NCBI RefSeq assembly: GCF_009663395.1
Contig: NZ_QKNW01000002.1
Location: 62,001 to 126,000, forward strand
Length of the DNA stretch: 64,000 bases
Direction: 5' to 3'
From: Halosegnis longus
Lineage (GTDB): Archaea; Halobacteriota; Halobacteria; Halobacteriales; Haloarculaceae
The notes beneath the pieces were generated by a model. The model did not search any database. It saw only the letters and a program-made list of their open reading frames with translations, and was not told the origin of the DNA. Made by a program: the position numbers and the translations under genes. Below, piece after piece: positions 34,183 to 43,019 of the stretch (position 1 is its first letter; every line of letters starts with the position of its first letter).

Positions 34183-34602
34183 ATGACAGCAACCAGCACA
34201 AATTCAAAACTCACTCGCCGGCGGTATCGGGGACTCGTATACGGAATTGCCGGGCTAGCAATCCTCGGACTACTCGCTGGATTCGTACTCAATCGACATT
34301 TTGTCGGTGCACTAATCTACCTACTTGGTGTATGGATTGCTGGCGGAATCACTGTTCTTGCACCGATGTGGAGCGAGACGACACTGCAAGATGAGAGAGA
34401 CTGGGAGTTACACAATCGTGCCAGCGGAATCCTAGTTGGAATCACGATGGTGCTCGGCCTGAGTATCCTCCCAGCGATTTATGTTCTTGATGCTGGTAAC
34501 TATATCGAAATCACAGGAATTGCTTCAGGTGTAATTCTCACGCTCTCAGCGCTCTTCCTGTTGTATGGTGTGTGTTTCGGGATTGCGAAACAGCGTATCT
34601 AA
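34183..34602 (+). CDS. DUF2178-type membrane protein
   Basis: This 139-aa protein has four hydrophobic segments (GLVYGIAGLAILGLLAGFVL, FVGALIYLLGVWIAGGITVL, GILVGITMVLGLSILPAIYV, GIASGVILTLSALFLLYGVC) and a charged loop LQDERDWELHNRASG, which is the DUF2178 hallmark (DERD...NRAS). In many archaea and Firmicutes such genes sit directly before a small XRE regulator, as here: the XRE start follows after three bases. The protein may be a membrane partner that senses the regulator's signal. It is the first gene of a four-gene operon under the operator at 34147. Confidence 0.8.
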   Translation: MTATSTNSKLTRRRYRGLVYGIAGLAILGLLAGFVLNRHFVGALIYLLGVWIAGGITVLAPMWSETTLQDERDWELHNRASGILVGITMVLGLSILPAIYVLDAGNYIEITGIASGVILTLSALFLLYGVCFGIAKQRI

Positions 34603-34605
34603 TCA

Positions 34606-34806
34606 ATGCAGAACGATCTCACTGAACGACGGGAAGATGAAGGTCTCAGCCAAGGCGAGCTCGCTGAAGCCCTCGGTGTTACCCGCCAGACGATTAATGC
34701 AATCGAGCGAAACCGATATAATCCGTCACTGGAACTCGCATTCAAGTTAGCGGATCACTTCGACTGTCGTATCGAAGAGATATTCGACCCAGATCAGGAC
34801 GAGTAG
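34606..34806 (+). CDS. XRE-family helix-turn-helix regulator
   Basis: This 66-aa single-domain HTH protein has LTERREDEGLSQGELAEALG, VTRQTINAIERNRYNPSLEL and AFKLADHFDCRIEEIF, the five-helix lambda-repressor-like fold seen in YozG-type regulators paired with DUF2178 proteins. It is the probable binder of the GTAAAA-N4-TTTTAC palindromes at 34147, 39223-39271 and 42011-42043. That would make it an autorepressor that also controls the hydrolase and the second ABC transporter. Binding is inferred from gene order and site position. Confidence 0.9.
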   Translation: MQNDLTERREDEGLSQGELAEALGVTRQTINAIERNRYNPSLELAFKLADHFDCRIEEIFDPDQDE

Positions 34807-34827
34807 CGCACAAATACAGTTCTGACT

Positions 34828-36462
34828 ATGAGTGTTATCAGGACGCTTCAACTGGGGAGGAAAATTGCCCGCGCGGAGTGGACGCGCCACCGCCGTGAAC
34901 GCGGGACTCCACTGACAGGCAACCTGGTCCTGTTCGTTCTACTCGTCGGTGTCGCTATCGGTGTCGGCTGGCTTGCGTACTCAGTCGGACGAACCGTTGC
35001 CTCCGGTCAGACACTTCCCTACACTCGGCTGAGCCTCTTTGTGAGTGTTGCGTTCGTCTGGATGACATGGCGGAGTTCCCAGTACACACGTATTCGGTTC
35101 GAACGGTTTGATCCCGATTTGCTGTTGACAACCGTCCCAGCTCGGATAGCGGCAATTGGACTCTTGGGCTTTGTCTACGCCCGGCTAAGTAGGACACTCA
35201 TCGTTCCAATGCTCGGCCTAATCAGTGGGGCAGTGGTCGGATTCGGAACACCGAGTATTGCAATTTCAATCGCTATCTCCGTCACCGCGATGGCTGCCCT
35301 CGCCGTTGTTCTTGGGATGACGGGCAGACTCGTTGGGCGACTCATCGCCCTCCGATTAGTACGAGTTCGCTACTATCGGGACTTGCTCATCGTGTTTGGC
35401 TGGATTCCGCTGATGATCGGCGCGATGATTCTGCAGGAACTCTCGATTTCACTCGCCCCGATGATTTCTATCTTTGGAGCCTTGCCGATCGCATGGTTCA
35501 TCGATCTGGCGTTCGTTGGTACCGGCGAAGCAACGGTATCAACTCGAAACGCCTTCGGTGTCCTCGGCCTACTCGTGATCGTCGTCCCGCTCCTCGTCGG
35601 TAGAACCACGATTCTGGCACGTCAAATCTGGGAGAGTGTGCCCGCTCGTTCAACGGGCACTCGTGGCTCCCATTCCCTCCTCAAGACGGGAATATTAGAA
35701 CGGATTGTTGGATCACGAATACCACGAGCGGTGTACACCGTTGCCCGGGAGCGATGGCTCATGGAGCGGCGCATTCCACGCGGGGTCCTGTCTACGGGGT
35801 ATGTACTCGCCGTGATGGGCCTCGTCGGATTCCCAGCAGTACTTTTTCTTGGTGAGACGCTCACGCTGTTAGTGTTATTTGCGGTCACGGTTGGCCTGGT
35901 CGCCGGTATCGCGTTCGGATCTGATCCCATCGGTACAGAGTACCGAACGCTACCGATGGTCCTCACCTCAGTCAGCGGCCGTCAGTTCATCACTGGTGGA
36001 CTCCTTGCTGCAGCAGTGGTCGGCATTCCACTCGTTGCCGTTATCGTTGTCCCGCTTGGTATCATCGGTCCCATTGGGCTCGCACAGACCGTCTTGACCG
36101 CATTCCTCGGATGGGTTGTGTGTGTCTGTACAGCAGCTGTGGCTCTCGCAGTTGGATTAGATGTGGAACACGAGGAATTCACACCGCTCCCGTTTTTCTT
36201 CACCGACGTCCCGATCTACGCCGAACAAGGGGTGAACGCGTTCCTTCGATATGGACAAATTCTTGGAATCGTCCTGCTGGCATGCCTACCGGCCTTTGTT
36301 GGAACGTCCTCGTACATTTCCGAGCCCATAGCAACTGTTGGGATACCAGGTTCCCTTGTTCAGACCGGATCGTTGCTTCTCACAATACTGACCGTCACTG
36401 CCGTCACCAGAATTGCCAGCCGAATCGCTGCCCAGCGATTTCAAACATATCCGATTCACTAA
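34828..36462 (+). CDS. ABC-2-type exporter permease (operon 1)
   Basis: This 544-aa permease has about 12 hydrophobic segments, beginning with LVLFVLLVGVAIGVGWLAYS and ending with GIVLLACLPAFVGTSSYISE and SLLLTILTVTAVTRIASRIA. Cytoplasmic loops are basic (RKIARAEWTRHRRERG at the N-terminus, RERWLMERRIPRG in the middle). The overall layout parallels the 39365-41101 product, the second permease of the window, including the VYTVARERWLMERRIPRG / LRRAVRSPFQFVF type central loop. It forms an exporter with the ATPase encoded seven bases downstream. The substrate is unknown. Confidence 0.8.
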   Translation: MSVIRTLQLGRKIARAEWTRHRRERGTPLTGNLVLFVLLVGVAIGVGWLAYSVGRTVASGQTLPYTRLSLFVSVAFVWMTWRSSQYTRIRFERFDPDLLLTTVPARIAAIGLLGFVYARLSRTLIVPMLGLISGAVVGFGTPSIAISIAISVTAMAALAVVLGMTGRLVGRLIALRLVRVRYYRDLLIVFGWIPLMIGAMILQELSISLAPMISIFGALPIAWFIDLAFVGTGEATVSTRNAFGVLGLLVIVVPLLVGRTTILARQIWESVPARSTGTRGSHSLLKTGILERIVGSRIPRAVYTVARERWLMERRIPRGVLSTGYVLAVMGLVGFPAVLFLGETLTLLVLFAVTVGLVAGIAFGSDPIGTEYRTLPMVLTSVSGRQFITGGLLAAAVVGIPLVAVIVVPLGIIGPIGLAQTVLTAFLGWVVCVCTAAVALAVGLDVEHEEFTPLPFFFTDVPIYAEQGVNAFLRYGQILGIVLLACLPAFVGTSSYISEPIATVGIPGSLVQTGSLLLTILTVTAVTRIASRIAAQRFQTYPIH

Positions 36463-36469
36463 CGAGACG

Positions 36470-37285
36470 ATGACACGGAACCAATCCAATCCAGCCGCTG
36501 TGAACGACCACGGAACAGATGACCAGCTAGCGATCAGTACCGACGATCTGGGAAAAGAATACGGCGGGACGATAGCAGTTGATGGACTCAACCTTACCGT
36601 TGACCGCGGAACAATATACGGGTTCCTCGGCCCGAATGGAGCTGGAAAATCGACCACGATCCGGATGCTGACAGCGTTACTCCCTCCGAGCAGTGGTACC
36701 GGACGCGTTGCCGGTGCGCCAATCACGGACCGAGAAGCACTCATCGACCATATCGGGTACCTCCCTGAGTCACCGCCAATCCATGACGAATTCACCGCCC
36801 GTGAACAACTCGAATACCACGGCGGTCTGCGCGGTATGAAGCTGACCGAGATCGAATCACGAATCGAGACGCTACTTGACCGATTCGAGTTGGCCGAGGA
36901 TGCCGATAATCGTATCGTCACGTACTCGAAGGGGATGCGTCAGAAGACCGGGCTCATCCAAGCAATCATGCACCAACCAGATGTGGTCTTCCTGGACGAG
37001 CCGACGAGTGATCTTGATCCCCGTGCCGCACGCACCGTTCGAGAGACGATTACTGACCTCGCCGCCAACGACACGACCGTATTCCTCTCAACACACATTC
37101 TCCCGGTCGTCGAAGAACTCGCAACCGAGGTCGGGATTCTCTACGACGGCCAATTAGTCACAGAAGGGGCACCAACTGAACTCAAGGAACGCCTCGAAGC
37201 CGGTAAGGAAAGCAGCCTCGAAGACGTGTTTCTCGAAGTTACCACTGACGAGCAGTACGCTGCAGAGGACTCAGAAGACGAATGA
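36470..37285 (+). CDS. ABC exporter ATPase (operon 1)
   Basis: This 271-aa ATPase starts MTRNQSNPAAVNDHGTDDQL. Walker A is GPNGAGKST, the signature is TYSKGMRQK, Walker B is VVFLDEPTSDLDPRA, and the switch His is in STHIL. The C-terminal tail (ERLEAGKESSLEDVFLEVTT) is typical of ABC-2 exporters of the CcmA type. It is very similar to the 41106-41897 ATPase, showing recent duplication of the transporter. It is the last gene of the XRE operon. Confidence 0.95.
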   Translation: MTRNQSNPAAVNDHGTDDQLAISTDDLGKEYGGTIAVDGLNLTVDRGTIYGFLGPNGAGKSTTIRMLTALLPPSSGTGRVAGAPITDREALIDHIGYLPESPPIHDEFTAREQLEYHGGLRGMKLTEIESRIETLLDRFELAEDADNRIVTYSKGMRQKTGLIQAIMHQPDVVFLDEPTSDLDPRAARTVRETITDLAANDTTVFLSTHILPVVEELATEVGILYDGQLVTEGAPTELKERLEAGKESSLEDVFLEVTTDEQYAAEDSEDE

Positions 37286-37501
37286 AGAATCGTTACGACA
37301 AGTCCGACAAGCAGAACACTTCCAACTGATACCAGAAGGCCGGAGAACGGGACTTGGAAGACCCGAACAGCGAGCACCCCCAGCGCGAAAAAACAATACC
37401 AGCAAACAGTACCCGCATCAGCGACGTGCCGTTCGCGGTCATATCACTTCGTTTATGCGACTATCGTATAAGCCCCCGTCCTCTCACGACACTACGAACA
37501 C
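37286..37501. other. Short convergent gap
   Basis: The gap lies between the rightward ABC operon and the leftward 73-aa gene. No terminator hairpin was obvious and no gene is supported. Confidence 0.3.
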
Positions 37502-37723
37502 TCAGTCTTCCGTTTCATCCAGAAGTTCCTGGACACGTTCGAAACCTTGGGTTGTCAGTGTCGGAAAGACGATTGCAACCACGGTTCCGACGACAATTCC
37601 GGCTGTGATGCCTTCTGTACTGTCTCTAAGGACTGCAGTTCCGAACGCAGCTCCAAATACAGCTCCGACAAGCATCGCAAAGAGCAGCCGTTCTGATGTA
37701 GAGACGCTTTCCTCGTCAGCCAT
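37502..37723 (-). CDS. Small Gly-rich two-helix membrane protein (73 aa)
   Basis: The protein starts MADEESVSTSERLLFAMLVG. Helix 1 is AMLVGAVFGAAFGTAVL and helix 2 is GITAGIVVGTVVAIVFPTLT, linked by RDSTE, with an acidic tail (RVQELLDETED). It starts four bases after the stop of the lipoprotein hydrolase gene, so the two form one operon controlled by the operators at 39223-39271. Function is unknown; it might be a membrane partner of the hydrolase or exporter. Confidence 0.7.
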   Translation of the reverse strand: MADEESVSTSERLLFAMLVGAVFGAAFGTAVLRDSTEGITAGIVVGTVVAIVFPTLTTQGFERVQELLDETED

Positions 37724-37727
37724 TGGA

Positions 37728-39152
37728 TTATGAGGGGTTTTGTGACTGGTTGGTTATGAACGTTGCAAGATCGACGACGACTTGCTTGGCAACAGGGTTC
37801 GGTTCAGACCACTCTGACGGTCTCCCCATCCCCTCGCCGGGCTGGAAGCGGTGATTGAGGGTCTCGTACCGTTTGATCTGGACTTCGGGATCTCCCGCCA
37901 GTTCGTCCTCCCAGATGGCCAGATCGTCTTCGACCGTCACGAGATAATCGCGCTCCCCCTGGAGGATGAATCGGTGGATATCGATTGAGGCGGCTGTCTC
38001 GACGTGATCGTATTCCTGGAGCGTGCGGAAGAACGGTTTCCCACGTTCACCGCCACCAAGATTGATCAGTTCATCGTCGCCGATATCGAGGGTTCGGATC
38101 CGCTCAGCTACCGCTTTGACCTGTGCCAGTTGGGCTTGGCGCTGTTCGTCCGTGAGGTTTGGATTTTGTTCTACCCGATGCTCGGTCTGCCGAACAATCG
38201 CATCGGAGATCGGTTCCGCGAGTGGCGCAAGCATAATGACGCCAGACAGTTCGTCGTCCTGTGCCGCGATTCGTGGGGCGAGCCGCCCGCCCAGACTGTG
38301 GCCAGCGACAAACGTCTCCTCGATTCGATTGTACTCACGGAGACGTTCGAGGGCTGTTACTGCGTCATCGGTGATCAAGTCGTCTACGGTCGCTTCTGTC
38401 CGATCGATCTCACACGCGACTGGTCGCTGGTCGTACCGTAACACTGCAACACCGCGAGTCGCCAGCCCCCACGCGATTTCTTTGAACGTCCTGTTTGGGC
38501 CGACCTGTTGATCTCTGTCTTGATCGCCACTGCCGTGAACGAGGACGACGCCCGGGACAGGCTCATTGGTATCGGGAATCGTTACCGTCGCTCCCAACTC
38601 ACAATCACCAGACGCAGCCAGCGTGAGTTCCTGTTGTATAAACGCCGATTCATCGGCGTACGCAGGCGGTGACCACGCATCGACGTTGAAAAAGAATCCC
38701 TCAATGACCTGTTCGTCGAACTGCACCGAAAATCCGACCCGTCCGTCGGCGAACGCTGCCTGAGCGCCGACGACATCTAATCCTCGTTCCTCGCCCTGGT
38801 AATCGATGGACGTGAACTGATTGAACTCCCCCAATGGAATAATATTGGCTTCCCATTGTTGGACAAGGTTGTCCTGCGGGACGCTTTGTGCGAACTCTGG
38901 GGAGGTGTATTCGTACGCTTCGTCGAAGGACTCTGCTATGAGCGCCTCCAGAAAGTCCTGTGTGATTGCTTCCAGTTCAGACTCCGTATCGTTCTGTTGG
39001 GGGGTGGTCTCGGTATCCGGTGGCTCGGTTTGGGTTTCGGTATCGTTGGTTGTGCCGGTAGTACCCGGGTCGTCGTCACTATTACCACTACAGCCAGCGA
39101 GGACGGCACCTCCTGCTGCCCCGAGAGCCGCGAGATACTGTCGCCGCTTCAT
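37728..39152 (-). CDS. Lipoprotein alpha/beta hydrolase with N-terminal DUF3887-like domain
   Basis: This 474-aa exported lipoprotein starts MKRRQYLAALGAAGGAVLAG with lipobox LAGC; a 17-codon longer frame to 39203 would precede the Tat signal and is less likely. A Thr/Glu/Asp-rich linker runs to residue about 60. A DUF3887-like domain (EAITQDFLEALIAESFDEAY, LVQQWEANIIPLGEFN) follows at about 65-165. The hydrolase domain begins near 185 (VPGVVLVHGSGDQDRDQQVG) with nucleophile elbow GHSLGG, acid at LQGERDYLVT and His in LNHRFQPG. This domain pair is common in extracellular esterases and peptidases. The substrate is unknown. Its promoter carries three tandem operator copies shared with two ABC operons. 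Confidence 0.85.
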   Translation of the reverse strand: MKRRQYLAALGAAGGAVLAGCSGNSDDDPGTTGTTNDTETQTEPPDTETTPQQNDTESELEAITQDFLEALIAESFDEAYEYTSPEFAQSVPQDNLVQQWEANIIPLGEFNQFTSIDYQGEERGLDVVGAQAAFADGRVGFSVQFDEQVIEGFFFNVDAWSPPAYADESAFIQQELTLAASGDCELGATVTIPDTNEPVPGVVLVHGSGDQDRDQQVGPNRTFKEIAWGLATRGVAVLRYDQRPVACEIDRTEATVDDLITDDAVTALERLREYNRIEETFVAGHSLGGRLAPRIAAQDDELSGVIMLAPLAEPISDAIVRQTEHRVEQNPNLTDEQRQAQLAQVKAVAERIRTLDIGDDELINLGGGERGKPFFRTLQEYDHVETAASIDIHRFILQGERDYLVTVEDDLAIWEDELAGDPEVQIKRYETLNHRFQPGEGMGRPSEWSEPNPVAKQVVVDLATFITNQSQNPS

Positions 39153-39222
39153 GCTTCTACTACGGTATTTTGAACGGGGTCGGGCGGAGTTTCGATCGTG
39201 CATCGTAACAGACCTCGTTAGT

Positions 39223-39271
39223 GTAAAGCACCCTTTTCGTAAAGTTTGCTTTACAGTAAAGAGTTCTTTAC
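39223..39271. promoter_or_regulatory. Three tandem operators of the XRE type
   Basis: Palindromes GTAAAG-TTTG-CTTTAC (39239-39254) and GTAAAG-AGTT-CTTTAC (39256-39271) abut a degenerate third copy GTAAAG-CACC-CTTTTC (39223-39238). A TATA-like ttttattat lies at 39278-39286 on the leftward strand, so the sites cover the expected start of transcription of the lipoprotein hydrolase gene. Confidence 0.8.
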
Positions 39272-39364
39272 ACCGATAATAAAACCACCGGTGTCAACGG
39301 TTATTCACCTTTGCTGGAAGTCAATGACCGCGCGCTCGCTGAGAGTTTCATCAGACAGACTCCA

Positions 39365-41101
39365 CTATATTTGATAGTCCTCAATGCGGTGAATCGCAAC
39401 CCGATACGCGGTAGCGATACCGATAACACCACCAACGAGTACAATCCCGCTGAGGATTGCCAGCGTTTCGACACCGATGTCAAGTCCGAAAGGCAGCCAC
39501 CGTGAGAGGAGTATCGCACCAACCGCGCGCGCAGTCTCATCAGCGACGAACGCACCAGCGATGACAATCAGACTCAACGTCACGGAAAAGAGACTGTATG
39601 CGCGTTTGCTTGGCGGGACCGCTCGTCGGGACCCATCGAAACTAACCTCGTCAAAGCGTGGGAACATAGAGCCGATGCCAGCCGCCACCACCGTACTGCC
39701 AGTGACTGCAACGACACTCGCAACTCCAAGCGCGCCCAACACAGGCGGAGAACTGCCAGCGAGATAGCCTGCAGCGAGTGCCACCACTGCTGTCAGGGGG
39801 ACACCGACAAGTGCTGCCGCAGTGACGTTCCCGTGAACGACATGCCGGCCGCGTGCCGGAGCTGTCAGCAGTGTCGGAAGTGCCGAACCCTGATTCCCCA
39901 ACGGATTCAACGGCAACACAGCCCCGGCAGCCCACGCACCATACCACACGACGAACCACGGCACGTACCAGGGGACCGAGCCTGTGGTCACAGCCCCTTC
40001 GATGAAAACAATCGCGGCCACCAGCGGCGGCGCAACGAACACAAACTGGAACGGCGACCGGACCGCTCGACGAAGCGTCGTACTAGCGATGCCCTGCGTC
40101 GCGGGCGCTCGGCACACAACGGCAAGTACCGCATCAACACGTGAATCTGGCGCGGACGGCAGTTCCCGTCCTTCATCAGCACTCGTCCGAGCGGTATCAG
40201 CCAGCCACGCGTATCGAGCTGCTGGAACCGCAAGTACCGCCCCGACGATAACGAGGACTGGCATGAGTCCGAGCAGGACAAGCGGGCCGGTCAGGGCAAC
40301 GCCAGCGTTCGGTGTCGTCACGAGTGCGAGGTGTCCGAACCACGCGACCGGCGGGGATTGTAAGACTGGCTCCAGTCGCTCGACGACAGTCAACAACTCG
40401 CCGGTGACAGAAAGTGTGATGTAGGCAAGACCGAGTGCGACGCCGAGAACGGTCGTGAGTTGGCCAAGGTTCTCAGAGCGACGAACGAATCCTTTGAGTA
40501 CGAACCCGATCGGGTAGCCGACCACTGCGGCCGTGGCTGGAATCCCGATCGCTGCGGCGGTGATACCAAGCAGCGGGAGGGGCGAGTTGGTCCCGGCTGC
40601 CAGTCCTGCGCCAGCAGCAAGCCCGAGTCCGATCGTGTACACCGAGAACTTGGCGGCGGCTGCGAGCAACAGCCCCCCGACGACATCGGTTGCCGGGCGA
40701 ACCGTGAGATACTGTCCGTCATTATCAAGGTCGCCGTTGCTCCCGAATCCATCACCAACGAGTAGGATCGTCAGGAACGCCCAGAGGACACTCGTCGCGG
40801 TCACCAGCCACGCTGGAAGTGCCTCGCCAGCAGCGAGCGCCGACCCGACAGACTGGGCAGCGTCGAACGTTTGTACGAGAAAGAAGACACTCATAACCCC
40901 AATGAGGGCGGTGAAGACAAGCCAGAAGTCCTGATGTCTTACCCACCGGTAGCCACGAAGTAACTCGATTCGAGCGATTTCCCAGCTCTGACTTGGCGAC
41001 GGAAAAGCACTCGTGGACGAGGTGTGTTGACGCGATCTGAGACTGTCGGGTCTACCTGATGTCGACGACGGTTCTGAAAGGCTCGTAGATTCTTCGGACA
41101 T
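39365..41101 (-). CDS. ABC-2-type exporter permease (operon 2)
   Basis: This 578-aa permease starts MSEESTSLSEPSSTSGRPDS with a Ser-rich cytoplasmic leader. About 12 hydrophobic segments are present, among them FWLVFTALIGVMSVFFLVQT, AWLVTATSVLWAFLTILLVG, VPWYVPWFVVWYGAWAAGAV and, at the C-terminus, LAILSGIVLVGGVIGIATAY. Its layout matches the first permease (34828-36462), and it partners with the ATPase encoded just upstream, four bases away. The substrate is unknown. Confidence 0.8.
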   Translation of the reverse strand: MSEESTSLSEPSSTSGRPDSLRSRQHTSSTSAFPSPSQSWEIARIELLRGYRWVRHQDFWLVFTALIGVMSVFFLVQTFDAAQSVGSALAAGEALPAWLVTATSVLWAFLTILLVGDGFGSNGDLDNDGQYLTVRPATDVVGGLLLAAAAKFSVYTIGLGLAAGAGLAAGTNSPLPLLGITAAAIGIPATAAVVGYPIGFVLKGFVRRSENLGQLTTVLGVALGLAYITLSVTGELLTVVERLEPVLQSPPVAWFGHLALVTTPNAGVALTGPLVLLGLMPVLVIVGAVLAVPAARYAWLADTARTSADEGRELPSAPDSRVDAVLAVVCRAPATQGIASTTLRRAVRSPFQFVFVAPPLVAAIVFIEGAVTTGSVPWYVPWFVVWYGAWAAGAVLPLNPLGNQGSALPTLLTAPARGRHVVHGNVTAAALVGVPLTAVVALAAGYLAGSSPPVLGALGVASVVAVTGSTVVAAGIGSMFPRFDEVSFDGSRRAVPPSKRAYSLFSVTLSLIVIAGAFVADETARAVGAILLSRWLPFGLDIGVETLAILSGIVLVGGVIGIATAYRVAIHRIEDYQI

Positions 41102-41105
41102 ATGG

Positions 41106-41897
41106 CTACCCCTCCGAGCTGATGGCACTGCTGTCGGTCAGTTGTGAGTGTTCCGAATCTGTGGTAGTCCGTTCTGCAGTGACCTCTAAGAAAGCGGTTT
41201 CGAGATCAGGGGACTCGTCTGCCTGAGATTTCAGCTCCGAGGGCGGGGCTTCTGCGACGAGCGTCCCGTCATTAATAACGCCAATGGTGTCCGCGAGTTC
41301 ATCAACGATTGGGAGAATGTGTGTCGACAGGAAAACCGTCATCTCACGGGTGACAAGGTCAGCAATCGTGTCCCGAACGGTACGTGCGGCACGAGGATCA
41401 AGGCCACTCGTCGGTTCGTCTAAGAATACTACGTCCGGATCGTGGAACAACGCTGCGATGATACCGACTTTCTTTGTCATCCCAGTAGAGTAGGATTCAA
41501 TGCGTTTGTCGGCGTCAGCGAGCAGACCGAAGCGATCAAGCAGCGTTTCGATCCGGGTGTCGGCCTTGTCTTCAGGGATACCATGGAGACGTGCGACGTG
41601 GCGAAGTTGTTCCCAAGCGGTCAACTCGTCGAAAACCGGTGGCTCTGCTGGGAGGTACCCGATTCGCTGCGTGAGACGGGCGCGATCTGTGATTGGGACG
41701 CTAGCGATTTGCGCAGTACCGGCTGTCGGTTCGGTAAGTGCGACAAGCATTCGCATCGTCGTCGTTTTTCCGGCCCCGTTCGGTCCGAGGAACCCGTAGA
41801 CGGTTCCCTGTGGGACCGAGAGGGAAAGATCGCTAACAGCGTGTTCGGTACCGTACTGTTTCGTTAGTCCGTCCGCAATAATCGCGTAGTCGGTCAT
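41106..41897 (-). CDS. ABC exporter ATPase (operon 2)
   Basis: This 263-aa ATPase has Walker A GPNGAGKTT, signature SYSTGMTKK, Walker B VVFLDEPTSGLDPRA and switch STHIL. Strong similarity to the 36470-37285 ATPase (shared DEPTS.LDPRAARTVR and .TVFLSTHILP segments) marks the two transporter cassettes as paralogues. The C-terminal tail is acidic and Thr-rich. The promoter lies about 110 bp upstream with two operator palindromes (42011-42043), giving a long untranslated leader. Confidence 0.95.
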   Translation of the reverse strand: MTDYAIIADGLTKQYGTEHAVSDLSLSVPQGTVYGFLGPNGAGKTTTMRMLVALTEPTAGTAQIASVPITDRARLTQRIGYLPAEPPVFDELTAWEQLRHVARLHGIPEDKADTRIETLLDRFGLLADADKRIESYSTGMTKKVGIIAALFHDPDVVFLDEPTSGLDPRAARTVRDTIADLVTREMTVFLSTHILPIVDELADTIGVINDGTLVAEAPPSELKSQADESPDLETAFLEVTAERTTTDSEHSQLTDSSAISSEG

Positions 41898-42010
41898 GAT
41901 TCGATCACTCTCAGCATTGATGTGTTATGATTGCTGATGGAGGACAACGGGCTGATGTGGGAACACGATTCGACGTGCTGGGGCATTCGTGGTCGGTCAG
42001 GCATCGCAGT

Positions 42011-42043
42011 GTAAACACTCCTTTACAGTAAAACATGTTTTAC
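42011..42043. promoter_or_regulatory. Two tandem operators of the XRE type
   Basis: GTAAAC-ACTC-CTTTAC (42011-42026) and the fully palindromic GTAAAACATGTTTTAC (42028-42043) are separated by one base. The TATA-like ttttaataatt, leftward, lies at about 42047-42057. The flanking attaaaaccaccg matches the promoter at 39280, indicating a common promoter architecture. Confidence 0.85.
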
Positions 42044-42209
42044 ACCAATTATTAAAACCACCGATGAACTCACCGACTCTCAGAAACTGGGTTCGATAGG
42101 CATCAGCATCGGCTCCGCCAGCAGATCCTGCCGGGAGGACCCGTAGCCGCGGACCCACTTACCACTGCTAGCAGCCCATGTGGTTGAGCGCGTGTCGAGA
42201 GCGTCCTCT

Positions 42210-42947
42210 TCAGCCAGAGACATCATCTGTGTTCGACCAGTCGCCATCTGGCGTCAGCAGAATCTCTGTCAAACAGCCGCCGATTTTAGCCAGCCCATTC
42301 AGAATGTGGAACGAAATAAACGCAAGACCAACACCGAGGAGTCCTCCCGCCAGTGCATCGGTGAATGAGTCAACAGAATGCACCCCGACCGTATACACCA
42401 TGTTGGGTGTGTCATAGAACAGCGGCAGCGTTACCAACGCTCCAACGATAGCGCTGGCTGTCACGACAGTCGTGAACGCGACGACTCCATAGGCGAACTT
42501 CAGAAGCACGAAAACCAGGCTCATCCACGTGGTTCGAGAGGCAACGAGACGGCCTGCAGCCGTAGTGAGCCCGTCGATTGAACTCAGATCATCGTCAGAA
42601 GACGGCGAAGCTACCTCTGGAGGATCGACATCAATTTGCAACAGCAACGAGGCTAGGCGAGCCTCGAATTGACCAATGTATCCAACTACAAGAAGCGTCA
42701 GTAGTAGCAATGGCAGTCCAACAAGGGTGAGTGCCAGCCCAGCGCCGACAGAGAGTCCGACCGTAATGGCGATAAAGTAGGTCATCCCCAGAGGAAATGC
42801 TAACAGCAGGAAGGCGATGTTACGATACGTCTGGTACCGGAACGGAACGCCGAAGAACCACCTGAGTCCGGAACGGTTATCGGTCAAGTGAGACTTTCTC
42901 TGTATCACATAATCAGCATATGACCCACGACCAGTATAAGTGAGCAC
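42210..42947 (-). CDS. Sensor-domain (PF13796-like) membrane protein
   Basis: This is an about 245-aa membrane protein. The N-terminal half has the sensor-domain pattern: WFFGVPFRYQTYRNIAFLLL, AFPLGMTYFIAITVGLSVGA, GLALTLVGLPLLLLTLLVVG, then QFEARLASLLL. The second half has two to three further helices (LVFVLLKFAYGVVAFTTVVT, SIVGALVTLPLF-like, ALAGGLLGVGLAFISFHILN). In bacteria this domain precedes histidine kinases; here it stands alone. The only starts near the 5' end are GTG codons (42947 or 42905). The call of family is firm; function is unknown. Confidence 0.75.
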   Translation of the reverse strand: MLTYTGRGSYADYVIQRKSHLTDNRSGLRWFFGVPFRYQTYRNIAFLLLAFPLGMTYFIAITVGLSVGAGLALTLVGLPLLLLTLLVVGYIGQFEARLASLLLQIDVDPPEVASPSSDDDLSSIDGLTTAAGRLVASRTTWMSLVFVLLKFAYGVVAFTTVVTASAIVGALVTLPLFYDTPNMVYTVGVHSVDSFTDALAGGLLGVGLAFISFHILNGLAKIGGCLTEILLTPDGDWSNTDDVSG

Positions 42948-43019
42948 GGTGTTGCTCGGTTACAAATCCGACGATAAATACAAGTGATTGCTCCGGTCGC
43001 TGCACTCAGGTTCAGGTGC

